Shown one piece after another: positions 44,766-60,810 of a stretch of DNA of 64,000 nucleotides (position 1 is the stretch's first letter; each line of letters opens with the position of its first letter). Source of the stretch: Siniperca chuatsi (Eukaryota; Chordata; Actinopteri; Centrarchiformes; Sinipercidae); assembly GCF_020085105.1 (NCBI RefSeq), contig NC_058063.1:15857262-15921261 (forward strand). The letters are read 5' to 3'. Under the pieces are notes generated by a model that saw nothing but the letters and a program-made list of their open reading frames with translations, was not told where the DNA came from and did not search any database. The translations under genes and the position numbers were made by a program.

Positions 44766-46499
44766 TATTATGTTACTGCCTATAAAACAGCTCACCCTCA
44801 CTACTCTACAATGCCCTCATCTAGTAGCACACTCTACCTTGCTTTCTTCCTTTACAACCTCCCCCCTTCTCTTCCTCATACATGTTAATTACATGCAGGT
44901 CTGTCAGCTGGGAACACGGACACAGTCTTTCTTGATGAGACAATCACAACAACAGATTATAACCACACGCCGAGCACGTCTCTCTCTGAGATGCAGCCAT
45001 CCGTTTCACTTAAACAAGTGAAGGCTTAACTGCCATCAATGCCAGCTTTGGGAGAAGTTTACCTGTCTGCTCACTGAAAAAAAGCCTCTCAAGCAAAGGA
45101 CACGCATATCAGTCTGCCTCTAAACCTGGTGTTCTTGGACGTCCAGGCTGCCCGCATTTTAAATGTATCCCGCTAAAGCCAGACTATTCGGGCTGGAGGA
45201 CAGAAGTAATGAGACGTGACACTGCCCAGGGGAAAGAAAAGGAGGCCTAACAGATATAGGTAATCCCTCTCACCAAGCTAACACTCTTAGCCTCCCACCC
45301 ATGCTGTCACATGAACCCAGCGGGAAAAGACGCATTAGACATATAGACATAAATATACACACATAGGTGAGTAATCATTAAAAATCATCATGCTTACATA
45401 TATGATATGTCATGCTGTGCTGCAGGAAATTCAAGAACACTGAAACACATGTGCTCGACCACTCACATTTACAGTGGCTGCCGCGGCCACAGTGAGTTAA
45501 TTCTGCTTCGATCGATGCACTAAGACGAGGCTCATTTACCTCGGTCATTCAGTAACAGATGACAGAAGCTATGATACGATTACCTTTGTGTTTGCACAAC
45601 ACAAATTGGGTGTATGCCAACAATGTCTCAAAGATAACCAGAAGGATTTCAGTGATATCATCATGCCTTGCTACTGCTGCGATAGAGAACAAATCAAATG
45701 TTGATTTTCCTTACTCCTTATACTGATATAAAATCTATCAAAAGCAGCTTTAAAGATTCATGTTAACTGATTTTACTATGAAGATGCAACTGTTTTGATA
45801 AACAAACCTGGCTGACCACTTACTCTAAGTAATATACTTAATGATGATTTAATTTTTAGTTGAGCTGTCAGCCCTTGTATCAAAGAGTCACACAACATGG
45901 GGGGGAGGGGAAATCAATATAAGCTAGTAGTGAGGGTGACAGTATTGGTTTTCACTACTTTTTTGTAAATGTTCTTGCTGTCATGAAGTCAGAGTTTGTA
46001 TAACATCTAAAACTCCTGTTGAACCAAATTTGGTGCTATCAATCTTACGTATAAATAAATAAATATTTACCAGCAAACTTGGGCCATTGGGGTTGGAAAG
46101 CTTACACATACGTGCAAAACTTATTAAATGGACAAGAATCAGTCAAAATGTGAGATGTGACAGAGAACAATGTTAAGCAAGACACTATGAAGAGACAGAG
46201 TGCAAATTATAACTCATTAAATGCATAATTTCAGTGTCAGAGCATCAGCACTGAATTCAGCACATCAAATTATTATTATTAATATAAATTATTATATTAT
46301 GTCAAATTATTAGTGTGAGGATGGGCTGAAGAAGTTTGACAAAAGTTAAATTAAGGTTGTGTTAAATGCTTTGCATAACTGAACTTTAATTAGTTTGAGA
46401 TAATACCCCCCCAAAATTAAGTATTTACAAACATGAAAACATACAAAGTAACATAGGGGTTTGTGTCTCTCCCTTTGCCCACCCCCTCATAAGAGAAAG

Positions 46500-46650
46500 A
46501 TCACCAACGGGCAATTTTTTTTATCTGTGTGTTTATCTGTGTCCCAACATGATGATGTTTTGTTTCCGGTTGCGTATCGAACCATGAATTTTGTGTACCG
46601 TTCCACTTCTTTTGAGGAAAGCCCAATTATTTGCCCGTTTTTGGGATGAC
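46500..46650. repeat. Possible degenerate element with inverted ends
   Basis: AACGGGCAATTTTT near 46,507 and AATTATTTGCCCGTTTTT near 46,625 are imperfect inverted repeats. They enclose GTATCGAACCATGAATTTTG, which resembles fish hAT-like repeats. Evidence is weak. Confidence 0.3.
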
Positions 46651-49354
46651 CATCTCATATTTGTCTAAGTTCCTTATAGAGATGTTTTATAGTAGAAATA
46701 GTAGAAATGTACATGTAATTACATTCAATTGAGCACACAGGGTATGACCCAAATTGACTATACTGACTCCGTTTACAGAAAGAAACAGAAAAGCAAACAG
46801 GAAAACCAGTACACACTGTGTGATACTTCAACAGGGAAACACTTGTGGCCATGAGGTTTGAACCCAGGATTTCCAGTTGAGGGACTTCATGCAAAAAGCA
46901 AAAGGACTTTATCATTTCTTTCCCCGCCCTAACTACGGAAACTAGTTTTGGACACAGATTGCCCCAAATCCCAGTACACAATTGTCACAGAAGATACTCA
47001 AGGGGAAACACAGCCTGCCAACACACCACTCTACGGTTGGCAGGTCACGACAAAATTGGCCATATCACGCCCATGCAGACACCCCTATCTTACAATCCCA
47101 TGTTCCTGCCTTCCCCTACAGTTTCCCTCTAAAAGAAAATGTATCCCCCTCTAATGCTTCTTCCCACCTGACAGCTGAGTGGTCTTTCTGTCGAGGCCCT
47201 GACAGCGTCAGCAGCACAGAGGGCGAGGATGGGCCGGGCGGACCATAGAGGATCAGGGGGATGTAAGTCACCAAAGCAGGAATTAATGAGCATTATAGCA
47301 TTAGGTAAGAATAAGTCCCACCTTAAATCCCTCAGGTTCCTAAACAACTCCAGTAACACCTGTTAGATATGATGATGAAGGGAAGCAGAGGAAGAGCAGC
47401 GTTTTATGACGAAGCAAGACAGAGGGTTTGATATGAACATCAGGCAATGTTGACGAAAAACACAGTTGTGTAATACACTTGTCTTACATGAAATTACAAA
47501 TAAAGCCTTGTAAGCTATTTTAACTTGTTTTTTAATATTACAGTCTATGTTTTGTTTTATAATATTATTGCAAACTTATACAGTACATAGTTTCATCAAA
47601 GATATCTGTATGCACAAGCTGCTCTGGTTGTGTTCATGTCATAAATTCTGCAACTAAACATAAAAATGAGAACAATAATCAGCGAATAATTAAATGTACC
47701 CATAAAAGCAGCCGAAACTGGTAAATGGGCAGATCATTAGTAACAAATCAGATATGAAAAAGGGTTTGTGAAACTAATTTTTTTATTCCTAGTAATACTT
47801 TTACAAAGACTACACAAGATTAAATCTGCAGTGCCATCAATCAAAATAAATATTTGTTTATTTAGTTAACCTACAGTGGACTGAGAGAATGTTTGATTTA
47901 TTTAACACATAATGGACACGGTAAGTGAGGTGGGGGCTGCTGAACCCCACAAAATGAATTTATTATTAGTTTATTAGTTTTGTGTAATGTGCAGCAGGCT
48001 CTCAGCTCGACTTTAAATTACTTAAAAATTCACAAACACCTTTGTTTACTTAAAAGTTACATTTACAAACAGGAAAAGCACAACTTAAGAAGATGGATAT
48101 TTAAAGTCACTTAGGCCAAATTGTTTTTAAAAAAATCACAACAAAACAGGGACAACACATTTCATCTGATTATTGAACGATCTTAACTACAGTCAAAGGG
48201 TTTCCAGGCTTCGTTGGAGTTAAACACAGAGGCTGAAAGTGGTCCCATTTTTTATATCACCTTCTGTGTCACCCAGACAGTCAGCTCTCAGTATTCGAAG
48301 CTCCATGACCACAATCAACAAACAAGAAAACAAATAATCCACTGTGAGCAGTGATTTGCCGGGCTATTTTTTAAAGGCTTAAATTAGAGTTTGCCAGCTA
48401 ACCGTGAGCTTGTGGTAAGCTGATCCCTCAAACAGCGTACATGATACTGTCTGAGGATGGTTCATTATACTGCAGGGAACTACCCAATCCACCGGTTAAC
48501 AATACCTGGAAAGAACATCTCATTACACTCTCCAGACAGCTTTTCACTTTATACCTTGAAGTGTAAAAGCGCTTGTTGCTCTGTCTCACTTATTAATTAA
48601 GGCAGAGGGGATTTCCCCCGGAAATATCAGGAAACCGGGCACAGTGACACAGCACTACAGTACATATGAAAAGTGAATCAAGTCACAAGTTTGGTGACTT
48701 TCAAGAGTCTCCTTCTGTGTTTCTGATACTATTTGAAAGCCTTAAAGACGAAAATTGATCTCTGGAATATGCTAATCATGACATCAATATCGCATGATCT
48801 ACATTTTTTAGAAACCGGACCTGACTTATTTCAGGCCTTTAAGGCACTTAAAAATATATTAACAATGTATTCCCTTGACCATAACAATTATATGATATCC
48901 CAAGACAAGTGATGCCACTCTTATTTCTGACACAACTACAACTGCCGATTTGATGAATTCACCTTGACAATAATTTGGTTAAGGGTCAGTATTTTTTAGT
49001 TTAGTTAGTTAACTTAGTTATTTTGGTCAATTCTTTAGGCTAGTTTAATTTAATATATATCCTGCTCTTGTAAAAACAGTGCAACATTTGATTTGTACCA
49101 TATACAAATTGAGGCACAATACATTTGTTACTTTAACTGTAAATTTGATGTGAGACGAGGGTCTAACACAACACAAACCTGGTCACAGATAAAAGAAAAA
49201 TGTTCTTCAAGCACTCTAGAAAGAGGTATATTTAGTGATTAAAAATGCCATCCAGCTTTGACCTCACATGGTCTTCATTAGGGCAGAGATAATAAAAAAC
49301 AGATTGATTACACTTCATACACTATGAATACAGACAATACACCAGAAGTAAAAC

Positions 49355-49735
49355 GATTAACACATTAATGGATTAGTCGATTGACAGAAAATTAATCTGC
49401 AATAACTTTGATAATCAATTGATCGTTAAAGTCAAAACGCCAAAAATTCACTCGTTCCAGCTTCTCAGAGGGAATATTTGCTGGTTTTCTTAAAGTCTTC
49501 GATGATAGTAAATTTACTATATCTGTGTTTTGGACTGTTGGTTTGAGAAAACAAGGAATTTGAATATGTCAGCTTGGGCTCTGGATGGGAATTTTTCACT
49601 ATTTTATGACATTTTAGAGACCAAGCAATTAATCAAGACAACAACAAAAAAACAAACAAACAAACAAACAAACAAAAAAAATCAATAGATTCATTGATAA
49701 AGAAAATAATCAGCAGTTGCAGCCCTGGGTGTCAC
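49355..49735 (-). repeat. Dispersed repeat family 1, full-length reverse copy
   Basis: Reads GGATTAGTCGATTGACAGAA, TCGTTCCAGCTTCTCAGAGG, TTTGGACTGTTGGTTTGAGA and GGGCTCTGGATGGGAA in reverse orientation. An (AAAC)n run lies inside at about 49641-49675. Confidence 0.65.
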
Positions 49736-49971
49736 AGCTAGGCAAAACTAATAATTATATAAGTTAACTGTAAATACAAAATGCTGCTAGGCTTTTGCAT
49801 GATATAGATGCTGTGCCTTCATGGATCTGCATTACCTTTATCTGGGCTCCCATAAGATCACAGAGTCTCTAAACATGTTTATTAGGCAGAAGCTTTGAAT
49901 ATACCACACCCAATAACGCTTTTGTCGATGTCCACACTGGTATGATGTGTGTCTATTTCCTTAATTTATAA

Positions 49972-49980
<9 letters not shown>

Positions 49981-50020
<40 letters not shown>
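49981..50020. repeat. (AT)20 microsatellite
   Basis: Pure AT run in the interval between b4gat1 and six7. Confidence 0.97.
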
Positions 50021-50027
<7 letters not shown>

Positions 50028-50517
50028 CCATCAAATTGGTTTTAAAGTTTTAATGAAATCCCCCATCAGTGTTGGCTGAAAATGCAGTCCACACATTTAC
50101 TTTATATCACCTGTGTCTATTGAATTAAGAGATCTACCTCTCTTTCTCTCCTCCTCACACCCAACAGCGACGGGTGGGGAAGCAGCTTTTGTCGTTTGTT
50201 TGGTGAGTGCCCCCGGCATGGGCTAAGAGGTAAAGCTAACACACAGTATGTTGGGGACAAGGGGAGGGGAGGACACAGGGGGATAGACCCGTCTGAGAGG
50301 ATACTGCTGTTGAGTTGCAAATGAGCTTGTAATTAGCCCTTACACATTTGCCTGGAGGGAATTAGTGTGTGTGCATGTGTCATTGTGTGTTTTTTAACCC
50401 ATTTTCTTTAGAATAGGGGTTGACGGTGATAAGCAGATAATACTAATTACTTCTCCTCCCAATTGCTTGTTAATTGTGCTTGGTGTGGATTTATACAGCA
50501 TGGTAATACCCCCCATT

Positions 50518-50518
<1 letters not shown>

Positions 50519-50553
<35 letters not shown>
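50519..50553. repeat. (CA)17 microsatellite
   Basis: Pure CA run in the b4gat1-six7 interval. Confidence 0.97.
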
Positions 50554-50556
<3 letters not shown>

Positions 50557-51544
50557 TGCCCCCCGCTTTGCCTGTTGGCAAAATCAACAGGTCATTTTTT
50601 AAGCAGGAGGCTTCTGTTTAAGCTACTAATTAATTATGCCAAGTGGGGTTCCACCATCTATGGGTCCAGCCAATGAAGCAGTGTGTGTGTGTGTGTGTAT
50701 TAATTTGTAGTTGCTAACAAGTTTAGCATATTCTCAGTCTGTTCTTGGATTAAAACACAATACAGTGTCCAAACAGAAAAAAAAAATCATGGAATTACAG
50801 ATTTATATCTACTGAAGACAAAATGTCCTTCTGACGAGTTAAATAGTACAGGCAGCACTCTTTATAGTTAACATTACATATTGAAACTCTAAGTTTGAGT
50901 CTATAAAAATGTCAATCATCCTTTGTCACAACTTGAGCCACAGAACAACATATCCGGACATTTTCATTGAACAGACATTGCAGCACCTGAATGTACCGGT
51001 AGTTTTGGTCTCTTTCATCATTTGGGGAAAAGGCATCGGCTCAGTCTGGCCTTCAGATCTGGTGTGTGTGTATGTCCTTTGGATGATTCACCACCTGCAT
51101 TACGATTCAGAAAAAGACACACAAACACCTTCACATCTTCAAGCAATTTTGGCTTTCTAGTTCAACTACCCTGCATGTGTTTGGACTGTTTGATGGAGAG
51201 AACTAGAACATTTGAAGGTAACCTCGAACAACATGTATGAGTTTTTCCCTTTAAGAGAGCTGCTGCAGAATTCCTCTCACCTAATGCTATAAAGCATCCA
51301 TGACACCTGACCAAAACTTTTGTAGCAGCTATTTAACATTCATTTAGGACTTAAATAAATCTCAGTTTGAAAACTCTTGTAATTCTCCACAATAGTGCAC
51401 CAATTTTTGGTATCAATTTCAAAATAAAGTAGCAGTGAAAGGCGGTGCTATGCTGACAAAATATATGGCCAAGGTGTGACATATGTGTGGCCTTGTGGCC
51501 CTGTTTATAGTGTATAATATCGTTTTCTCCTGTGTGCACTGACG

Positions 51545-51625
51545 TAAAGAAGAGCTACTGGAACAAAGAGTTTCCCTACGGGGATCAATAAAGTATTTCT
51601 GATTCTGATTCTGATTTCTGATTGA
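51545..51625 (+). mobile_element. 3' tail of a fish LINE/SINE-type retroposon
   Basis: CCTACGGGGATCAATAAAGT followed by TATTTCTGATTCTGATTCTG is the common 3' end of a widespread fish retroposon, including its short GATTCT tail. No 5' portion was recognised, so this is a truncated or solitary tail. Confidence 0.55.
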
Positions 51626-52066
51626 GGTTACATATTAAATCACTACAGGAGGGGGTAAATTATCAGTAATAATTGTCTTGAGGGTAGTAATTCCTTAATA
51701 TATCAGTGACAATAGCATGATGTCAAGATTTTCTATTTTACAAAGATATACAGTATAATTTACCCCCCTGATCCGCCACCCTTCTACAAACACATACATC
51801 ATCTGTTCATCCCATCACCATCTTATCATTCATCCTGTTCTAACAGCTTGGGAGTGCTTAAGCAGATTTTGGTTCAGTCTGCTCTCAAAGTGTTAAACGG
51901 ATCGGGTTGGGTGATTTCTTGTAATGAAGGTGAGTGTGTGTGAGTATGTGTGTGTGTGTGGTGGTGGTGGTCAGTGGCACAAAGTGTCTGAAACTTGGAA
52001 GGGTTAGATTAACTGTGAGCATGATCTTCATTGAGCTCATTTATCTCTTTCCGTGCCAAAGAGTGT

Positions 52067-52068
<2 letters not shown>

Positions 52069-52132
<64 letters not shown>
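52069..52132. repeat. (CA)32 microsatellite
   Basis: Pure 64-base CA run in the b4gat1-six7 interval. Confidence 0.97.
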
Positions 52133-52135
<3 letters not shown>

Positions 52136-52324
52136 ACACCTACCCCCCTTTCCAGTAGCCCAACAATCCCACCTGGTATTTTAATCTAGAATTAGGATCT
52201 AACACGTATCAAATGATTGCCTGCTGCTTGTAAAGTAATTCTATACGCTTTCTATACCCTAAACTCCACTGAACAGCATCTCAGGAGCAGATTTGGAAAG
52301 CTCCCTCCATGACTGGTGCTGAAA

Positions 52325-52625
52325 GGATTAGCTGACTAGTTGACGGACAGAATATTAATTTATGCCAATTCTGATAATTGATTAACTGCTTCAAGTAATT
52401 TATCTATTAAATATTTGCTCATGTCAGCTGCTCAAATGTGAAAACGTTCTGCTTTTCTCTGTCTTATATTACTGTAAATTGATTATCTTTGGGTTTTGGG
52501 CTGCTCGGACAGTTGTTTCTGTTATATATTATTGTAACTTGTGGTAGATTTTTTACTGTTTGTCAGAAAAAAAAACCCTATGTAATTGACTAAATGATGA
52601 GTAAAATAATTTAAAAATAAAAGTC
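52325..52625 (-). repeat. Dispersed repeat family 1, reverse copy
   Basis: Carries GACTAGTTGACGGACAGAAT, CAGCTGCTCAAATGTGAAAA and GATTATCTTTGGGTTTTGGG in reverse orientation. It is diverged relative to the 49.4 kb copy. Confidence 0.6.
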
Positions 52626-53150
52626 ATACAACATTTGATAAAAAAAAGAATTATTAGTTATATCCCAAAACAAGTTTATGCAAAACTGACACTATAAATA
52701 CAGATTGTCAAGCAAGCATAAATCATAATTTTCTTATTTGTAACTGTTTTGGGTCCTTTCTAAAACTGTGGTATTGACAAAATGTCATAATTGGTGATTA
52801 GGCAAAAAGCTGTCAGATAAAGCCTCAGTCATAATTTTTTGGGGTCAAACTTGCTTTTATTCTAACCGAATAAAAACTGCTTAAATAATGAAAACAATCT
52901 GAACGATTGCAAATGCTATATCCATTCAGGAAAAAAACTTGATGTGTAGCATCTTCCCATGTTTCATCAGTAAATATTTAAAAATCAGAAAACATTTTAT
53001 CCTGACAAACATAACTAATGTGTGAGTAAAGGTCTTAAAATGACTCCTAACTTCAAGCTCATATGGACTTAACATTTTAATACCATTTTTTCAAATTATG
53101 GAACACAATTGATCAGATTCATATAGTTCACAGTTAATTTTCATCATCAT

Positions 53151-53195
53151 TGTTATTATGATTATGATTATTATGATGATGATTATTATTATTAT
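53151..53195. repeat. ATT/ATG trinucleotide-like tract
   Basis: Imperfect run of TTATTATGATTATGATTATT-type units in AT-rich intergenic DNA. Confidence 0.8.
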
Positions 53196-54476
53196 GTATG
53201 CATTAATAGATAATCATTTGCATCTACGATAGATAAATGATAAAGAAGATTCACAGAAAAAGTATGTTAAGATGAAACTTGTTACGAAACTTAATTTGAT
53301 GTTTGTTGTTTTTGTTGCAGGGATTATTAATATATTTTTGTTTAATATAAAATGTCCACAACAAAAGCAAGAAAACAGACACCCTGATAACAAACTATCC
53401 AAAATATCCTAATTATTGGCAAACCAGATGTTCATATATCAGCGCTCTGTGTCTGGCAGGCTCATATCTGTATTCGAGACAGATTTGTAGACAGATTTTA
53501 AGCCACTTCACTTTATTTTAAACCAGATGATCCTTCACCTGACTGCAACCTTATGCAAAGCCTCATATTCAGTCCAGGGACTAATCTATGTCTGCCTTCA
53601 GTTGCCTTTCTTGTAGGCTTTAAATGAAATTGTAAATTGAATATCTATAACTTTACATTTTTATTCAGGCTTTGGTCCACTGATGCTTGGCAAAAGTGAC
53701 AAATATTTTCCCTCTAGGCTATGAAGTGCAAATGAAGTGTAACATGTTTGCATTATAATTGACATATGCTTACAGGATCCTCAACCTGATAAATAAGAAA
53801 TTATCCTTAGACTGATTAATGAGCCACTGAGAACAGAAGGATTAAACCAAGCACCAGATTATTAATTCCTTGTCCTGGAGTTACTCTGCAGTACATTGAT
53901 TTCTAGAGACATTTTCATTATGTCTTGTCCTGGAAAGAGGTCGCTGAGGAAGGCCTTCAGATGCAACCATGTATGTTTTAATTACATGGGTATTAGCTGG
54001 TGGGGGATCGCTTAGCTTTGTGTCCCAACATCTCGGCCAAATGTCGAGGCACACGTAATACCGATTTTCATGACCACGGGCACCGCAATTTAACTGTGCC
54101 ATCCAAGTGTAAGGCTTTAAAGTTGTCACTCATTTATAAAAGGCAAAAAGGACCTAATATCTTAGCATTTTCTTGGGTTTCGCCTGCTGTCAAAAACCTG
54201 AGTTGTTTTCTGTAGCGCGCAACCTCTCACTCCACATCATCATCATCTCCTCCCGAGGCAGGGCTCCATCTCCAGATCCGACCTATTAAATAACCTGTCC
54301 TCGCTTTCGCTGTCCTTGCTCTCGGCAGTCATCCTGGCAGTCAATATATCCTCAGGCTAAGCCAAACAAGCTGATCAGCCAGTCGCCTCTGTACACTCTA
54401 CCCCCCACTAAGAGGCTAATGGCCAGGACGTATAATCCTTCTCAAAACAACTACAGAGATGCTAATTGTATCTACC

Positions 54477-54484
54477 TATAAATA
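54477..54484 (+). promoter_or_regulatory. six7: TATA box of six7
   Basis: TATAAATA lies 292 bases before the six7 ATG. Initiation near 54,505-54,515 would give a leader of about 265 bases. A TAATCC site (OTX/CRX-type) sits 45 bases upstream near 54,432, which would suit an eye-expressed gene. The TSS is inferred. Confidence 0.55.
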
Positions 54485-54625
54485 CAGTTTGACTCCTTGT
54501 CCTCTTTCTTTATTCGGCTCTACTCTGGAAACCCGGAGCCGCCAGCGCCGCTTCGCACCGGCTTCTCTGAAACATTTGTCTAAATACCAGGAAAGACTCC
54601 GTTAGATAAGAGAGACAGCAGATAC

Positions 54626-54751
54626 ATGCCGCAAGTGTCAATGAACTTGCCATCATCTGAAAATAAAGCGAGCAGCGAGCGCACGGAGCTTTACGCACGG
54701 TTGGATACATCATTTCTTGCGCCTTGTGAACATTTCCTACATTTTTGGTGA
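54626..54751 (+). CDS. Upstream ORF in the six7 leader, 41 codons
   Basis: An ATG at 54626 opens a 41-residue frame that stops with TGA at 54749-54751, 24 bases before the six7 ATG. A second in-frame ATG follows five codons later. If transcription starts at the TATA box, ribosomes meet this ORF first. No homology was recognised. It may simply be chance in a GC-moderate leader. Confidence 0.35.
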   Translation: MPQVSMNLPSSENKASSERTELYARLDTSFLAPCEHFLHFW

Positions 54752-54775
54752 GCTACTGAGAAGCAACTAGCCGAG

Positions 54776-57560
<2,785 letters not shown>

Positions 57561-60500
57561 GATGATGGACTTCTTTTCACAGACAGACTCTCGTTCCCTG
57601 TAGAGGCGAGAGCAGCGTCTGTCATCAGACTCAGACATATGTTCAAGACACTGGAACTGTCAGTGGACACACTGGAGGTGTTCTCAGTGGGAGGAGGGTG
57701 AGGAGGAGGCCACTTGATGTGGCTGTGAGTGGACATTGTAAGGGAATGACATGCAAAAACAACATGCACTTAAAAAAGCACCATGGCACATGACCTTGAC
57801 TGTTATATGAATTAGTTTACAGCTGACCATCAGCACTGCTGATAGACAAACATAGAACAGGTACATATATATCAACAACAGTGTTTTTCAACGCTCAGAT
57901 AAAGTATTTAGAGAAATAATGCCAATGGTCTTTAGATAATGTGAATATTAATATTTTAAGTTTTGATACTGGTTTCAGTAAATATTTTTGGATAGATCAT
58001 TTTCTAATAGTTATTATCTAAGCTGCATAATTCATCTGTATGGAAATTGTGAGGACACAATGAACAATGCCTTGAGTAGGCCATTAATATATGTAACTAC
58101 ATTTACATGCACATTAATAACTTGATTAACTTCAGATTACAGCCATATGCCAACTGTGGAAAGAGTCATGCAAACAGTTTAAAAACGGTTACAAAGTTGT
58201 GTTTTAACACACAAAATAGGAATGGGGAGGGGTGGTGGAAAATTTGGTGTTCAAGTTGAAGCAAATCAACATGAAAAACAGTTTGAATAAATGTCCAAAA
58301 TCACCTATTTAATGGCACTAGTAAAAAGATTCTGGCAAACCATGTAAACATTTAAGATTGCATTATTATTACCTTAATCTTGTTATTCAGGTGCATATAA
58401 ACATAGCAACTGACGAATTAAACACATTTCACTGCCTTAAAAAGGAACTAAGGGCATCACTCTTTTACAATGCTTAAACAAATAATAAGTTTAGACAGAC
58501 TTAACCTTATGTACCTAACGACGCACATGTGCTGCTAAAATACAGAGCATTTTGTTACCAGCTGTGTTTTACCTGTTCACTTCTCTTTTGGTTACTGTTT
58601 GAAATATGCTGCTCTGATGATGAATTCCCGCAGGAGCTGAAACAGAAAAGATGAAACAGTGAGAATGTAAAGCACTAATCGGTCTTAACTCAGTGTGCCT
58701 ATTACATTTGAGAACAGTGAGACCTAGTTGGATATGATGTCAGAACGACACACTCAAAGGCCTACTGTATGCTGTCTTTCTTACAACCATCATTTCTCAT
58801 AACACATTACTGCATTTCAATGAAAAGATGTATTTTGTAAATGTTTTATGTAAATAAATGAACCTATTTTTATCCAAAGTTATACTGACTTAGTGTATTT
58901 ATAAGTTTAAAACAGTATTAAGGCAGTGTAACAATTAAGTGTGATAGGACTTGAGTCATGGGCCACATATAGTCCATACAGTACAATGTTGCCTTCACTT
59001 TAACTGAGGGAGAATCCCCAAATTGGCTTCCCTTTTTGCCCTTTCCACATAGGGCAGAAAACACAATCGTGCAACATGAATTTATCCAACAATCAAATTT
59101 GAAGATAAACTGAAGATAAATGTTTCATATCTTCTCAATATAATCCAACTGCCAAACAACATTTTTGGTGTCTTTGTAGCTAATTATTGTTGAAAAAATC
59201 CTGAAATTACTTTATGTTTCACTGGAAAAGTTTTTATTTTTATTTTAAATTTAGGTAAATTCTTAATAGCAAGGGGTGGGTATTTTTGTCTATCGCATTT
59301 CTGCCTTTGCTGAAAACCAAAAGGATTTTGTATAAAATACTGTCATCAAGTCCATTGAAGGCAACACAGTCTGTATTAATTCAGATCAAAATAAAGGCCT
59401 GGATTTATAACTCAGGTGTCACAATGCAGGACTCAAAAACTTAAGTTAAAATTGGGAAACCATAATTTTTCACATAGTCTGCTTATCTTTCTTAGCCTCA
59501 TCTAATTCTATTTTATCTGATTATCTTATTGGTTAGTAATAGTAGCCTCCATATGGCTATGAAGAATGCCCCCAAATCAAGTAGTAAGCCATGACTGCCA
59601 CCATGTATTGCTCCATTTACATTTATTAACACAAACAGAGACAAATGATTGACGCGATGGCACACCTCCTATTTCCACACACTGAAAAGTTGATGATGGA
59701 GTTTATTTATTTTCTGGGTGAAAACAGAGATGGATATGGTAGTTTACTGTTTGAGCTGACAGAGAGTGAGATGCCCCCCCGCTGTGTGAATTGTCTCAGG
59801 AGCTGAGCTTTGAGACCGAGCAAAACTCGGAATAATGACAAAAACAAACTTTACTCTAGTCTTTCTCTAGCTCACTACATCAGAAAATGACATATTATGT
59901 CAGTGGTTCCCAAATGTTTTCTGTCATAGCCCTCTGAATTTCACCACTGTTTAGCAGGAAAAGCACAGGTATAACTAATAGCCTAACATTAATGATGGCT
60001 CAGTTACATCCATTATTGTAATCCAATACAGCAATTAATTATGCTACTGGTTACATCTGTGTTAGCAATTCAAAATGTCTGCAGTGAAAAGGTCTGTTCA
60101 TCTTAAGTTTCACTCCACATTTGCCCTTGTGCTAAACAAGCTGAAACACAACATTCACATATTATCACCTTATAAAAGTTGATATGGTTCACATGTTAAA
60201 CTATTTCCACATCCAGCAGACACAAAGCAACATTGGCATTCAGTTTTTGGCCACCTCATGGATGTAAGTCCAGTATTCCCTCTCCTTTTAGCTTTGTTTT
60301 AGTCTCCTGAGATACATATCAGGGTCCTTAGCTGCTAAATGCTCCACAGCTAATGTAGTTGCTAACTTTGTCTGTTGTAGGGTAGCTAGAGTACATTGGT
60401 TTTATCAAAGCTTTTATCAAAGTTTTATCTTCACTAAGACATCAGCACTAGTTTTTATTTCTTGTGAAATCATAGTTTTCACATTTAAGACTTTTGCACT

Positions 60501-60681
60501 GATGATTAGCATAACCTTCAAGTAGCATGTTTTAGCAAGCCAAACTTTGAAAAACAACACTTACCAATGTGATGAGGACATTTCCAGGTTCCCAAAATAT
60601 TCTTCTACAAAGCTTGAACGAAAAATATTGTTTTTGCTGCACAACGAAGAAGATATTTAACACTGTTTCCTAAACCAAACA
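57561..60681. other. six7 3' region and intergenic
   Basis: AT-rich DNA. Beyond the possible poly(A) signal at 58853, nothing was recognised. Confidence 0.5.
58853..58858 (+). terminator. Possible six7 poly(A) signal (AATAAA)
   Basis: AATAAA follows a T-rich stretch about 1.3 kb after the six7 stop. It is the first canonical signal in a suitable context that I noticed. Not confirmed. Confidence 0.3.
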
Positions 60682-60698
60682 AAGATGGCGGCCGGAAG
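60682..60698 (+). promoter_or_regulatory. YY1 plus ETS composite site
   Basis: AAGATGGCGGCCGGAAG combines a perfect YY1 core (AAGATGGCGGC) with an overlapping ETS core (CCGGAAG). This pairing is typical of TATA-less vertebrate promoters. It lies 1.1 kb upstream of actr2 and directly abuts a long TTC/TGC array. It could mark an unannotated or alternative transcription start. Confidence 0.35.
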
Positions 60699-60699
60699 C

Positions 60700-60810
60700 T
60701 GCTTCTTCTTCTTCTTCTTCTTCTTCTTCTGCTGCTGCTGCTGCTGCTGCTTCTTCTTCTTCTTCTTCTTCTTCTTCTTCTTCTTCTTCTTCTTCTTCTT
60801 CTTCTTCTTG
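60700..60810 (+). repeat. Compound trinucleotide microsatellite (TTC)9(TGC)7(TTC)19
   Basis: A pure 27-base TTC run, a 21-base TGC run and a 57-base TTC run follow each other in one register. Both strands are open through it: poly-Phe/Cys on plus, poly-Glu/Ala on minus. These frames are most likely non-coding by-products. Confidence 0.97.

Larger units (their letters stand above)
40092..54476. other. Gene-free interval between b4gat1 and six7
   Basis: The first 2.2 kb is probably b4gat1 3' UTR. The rest holds the CTCF motif, family 1 repeats, three dinucleotide arrays and a retroposon tail. Several complex-sequence blocks (about 43,640-44,330, 45,030-45,600, 48,340-48,660, 50,130-50,680 and 53,880-54,476) look less repetitive and could hold six7 enhancers. 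No protein-coding exon was recognised. Confidence 0.5.

Noticed and set aside
46850-46880. GGTTTGAACCC, resembling a tRNA or SINE B box
   Set aside because: No A box, stem pairing or tRNA-like fold surrounds it.
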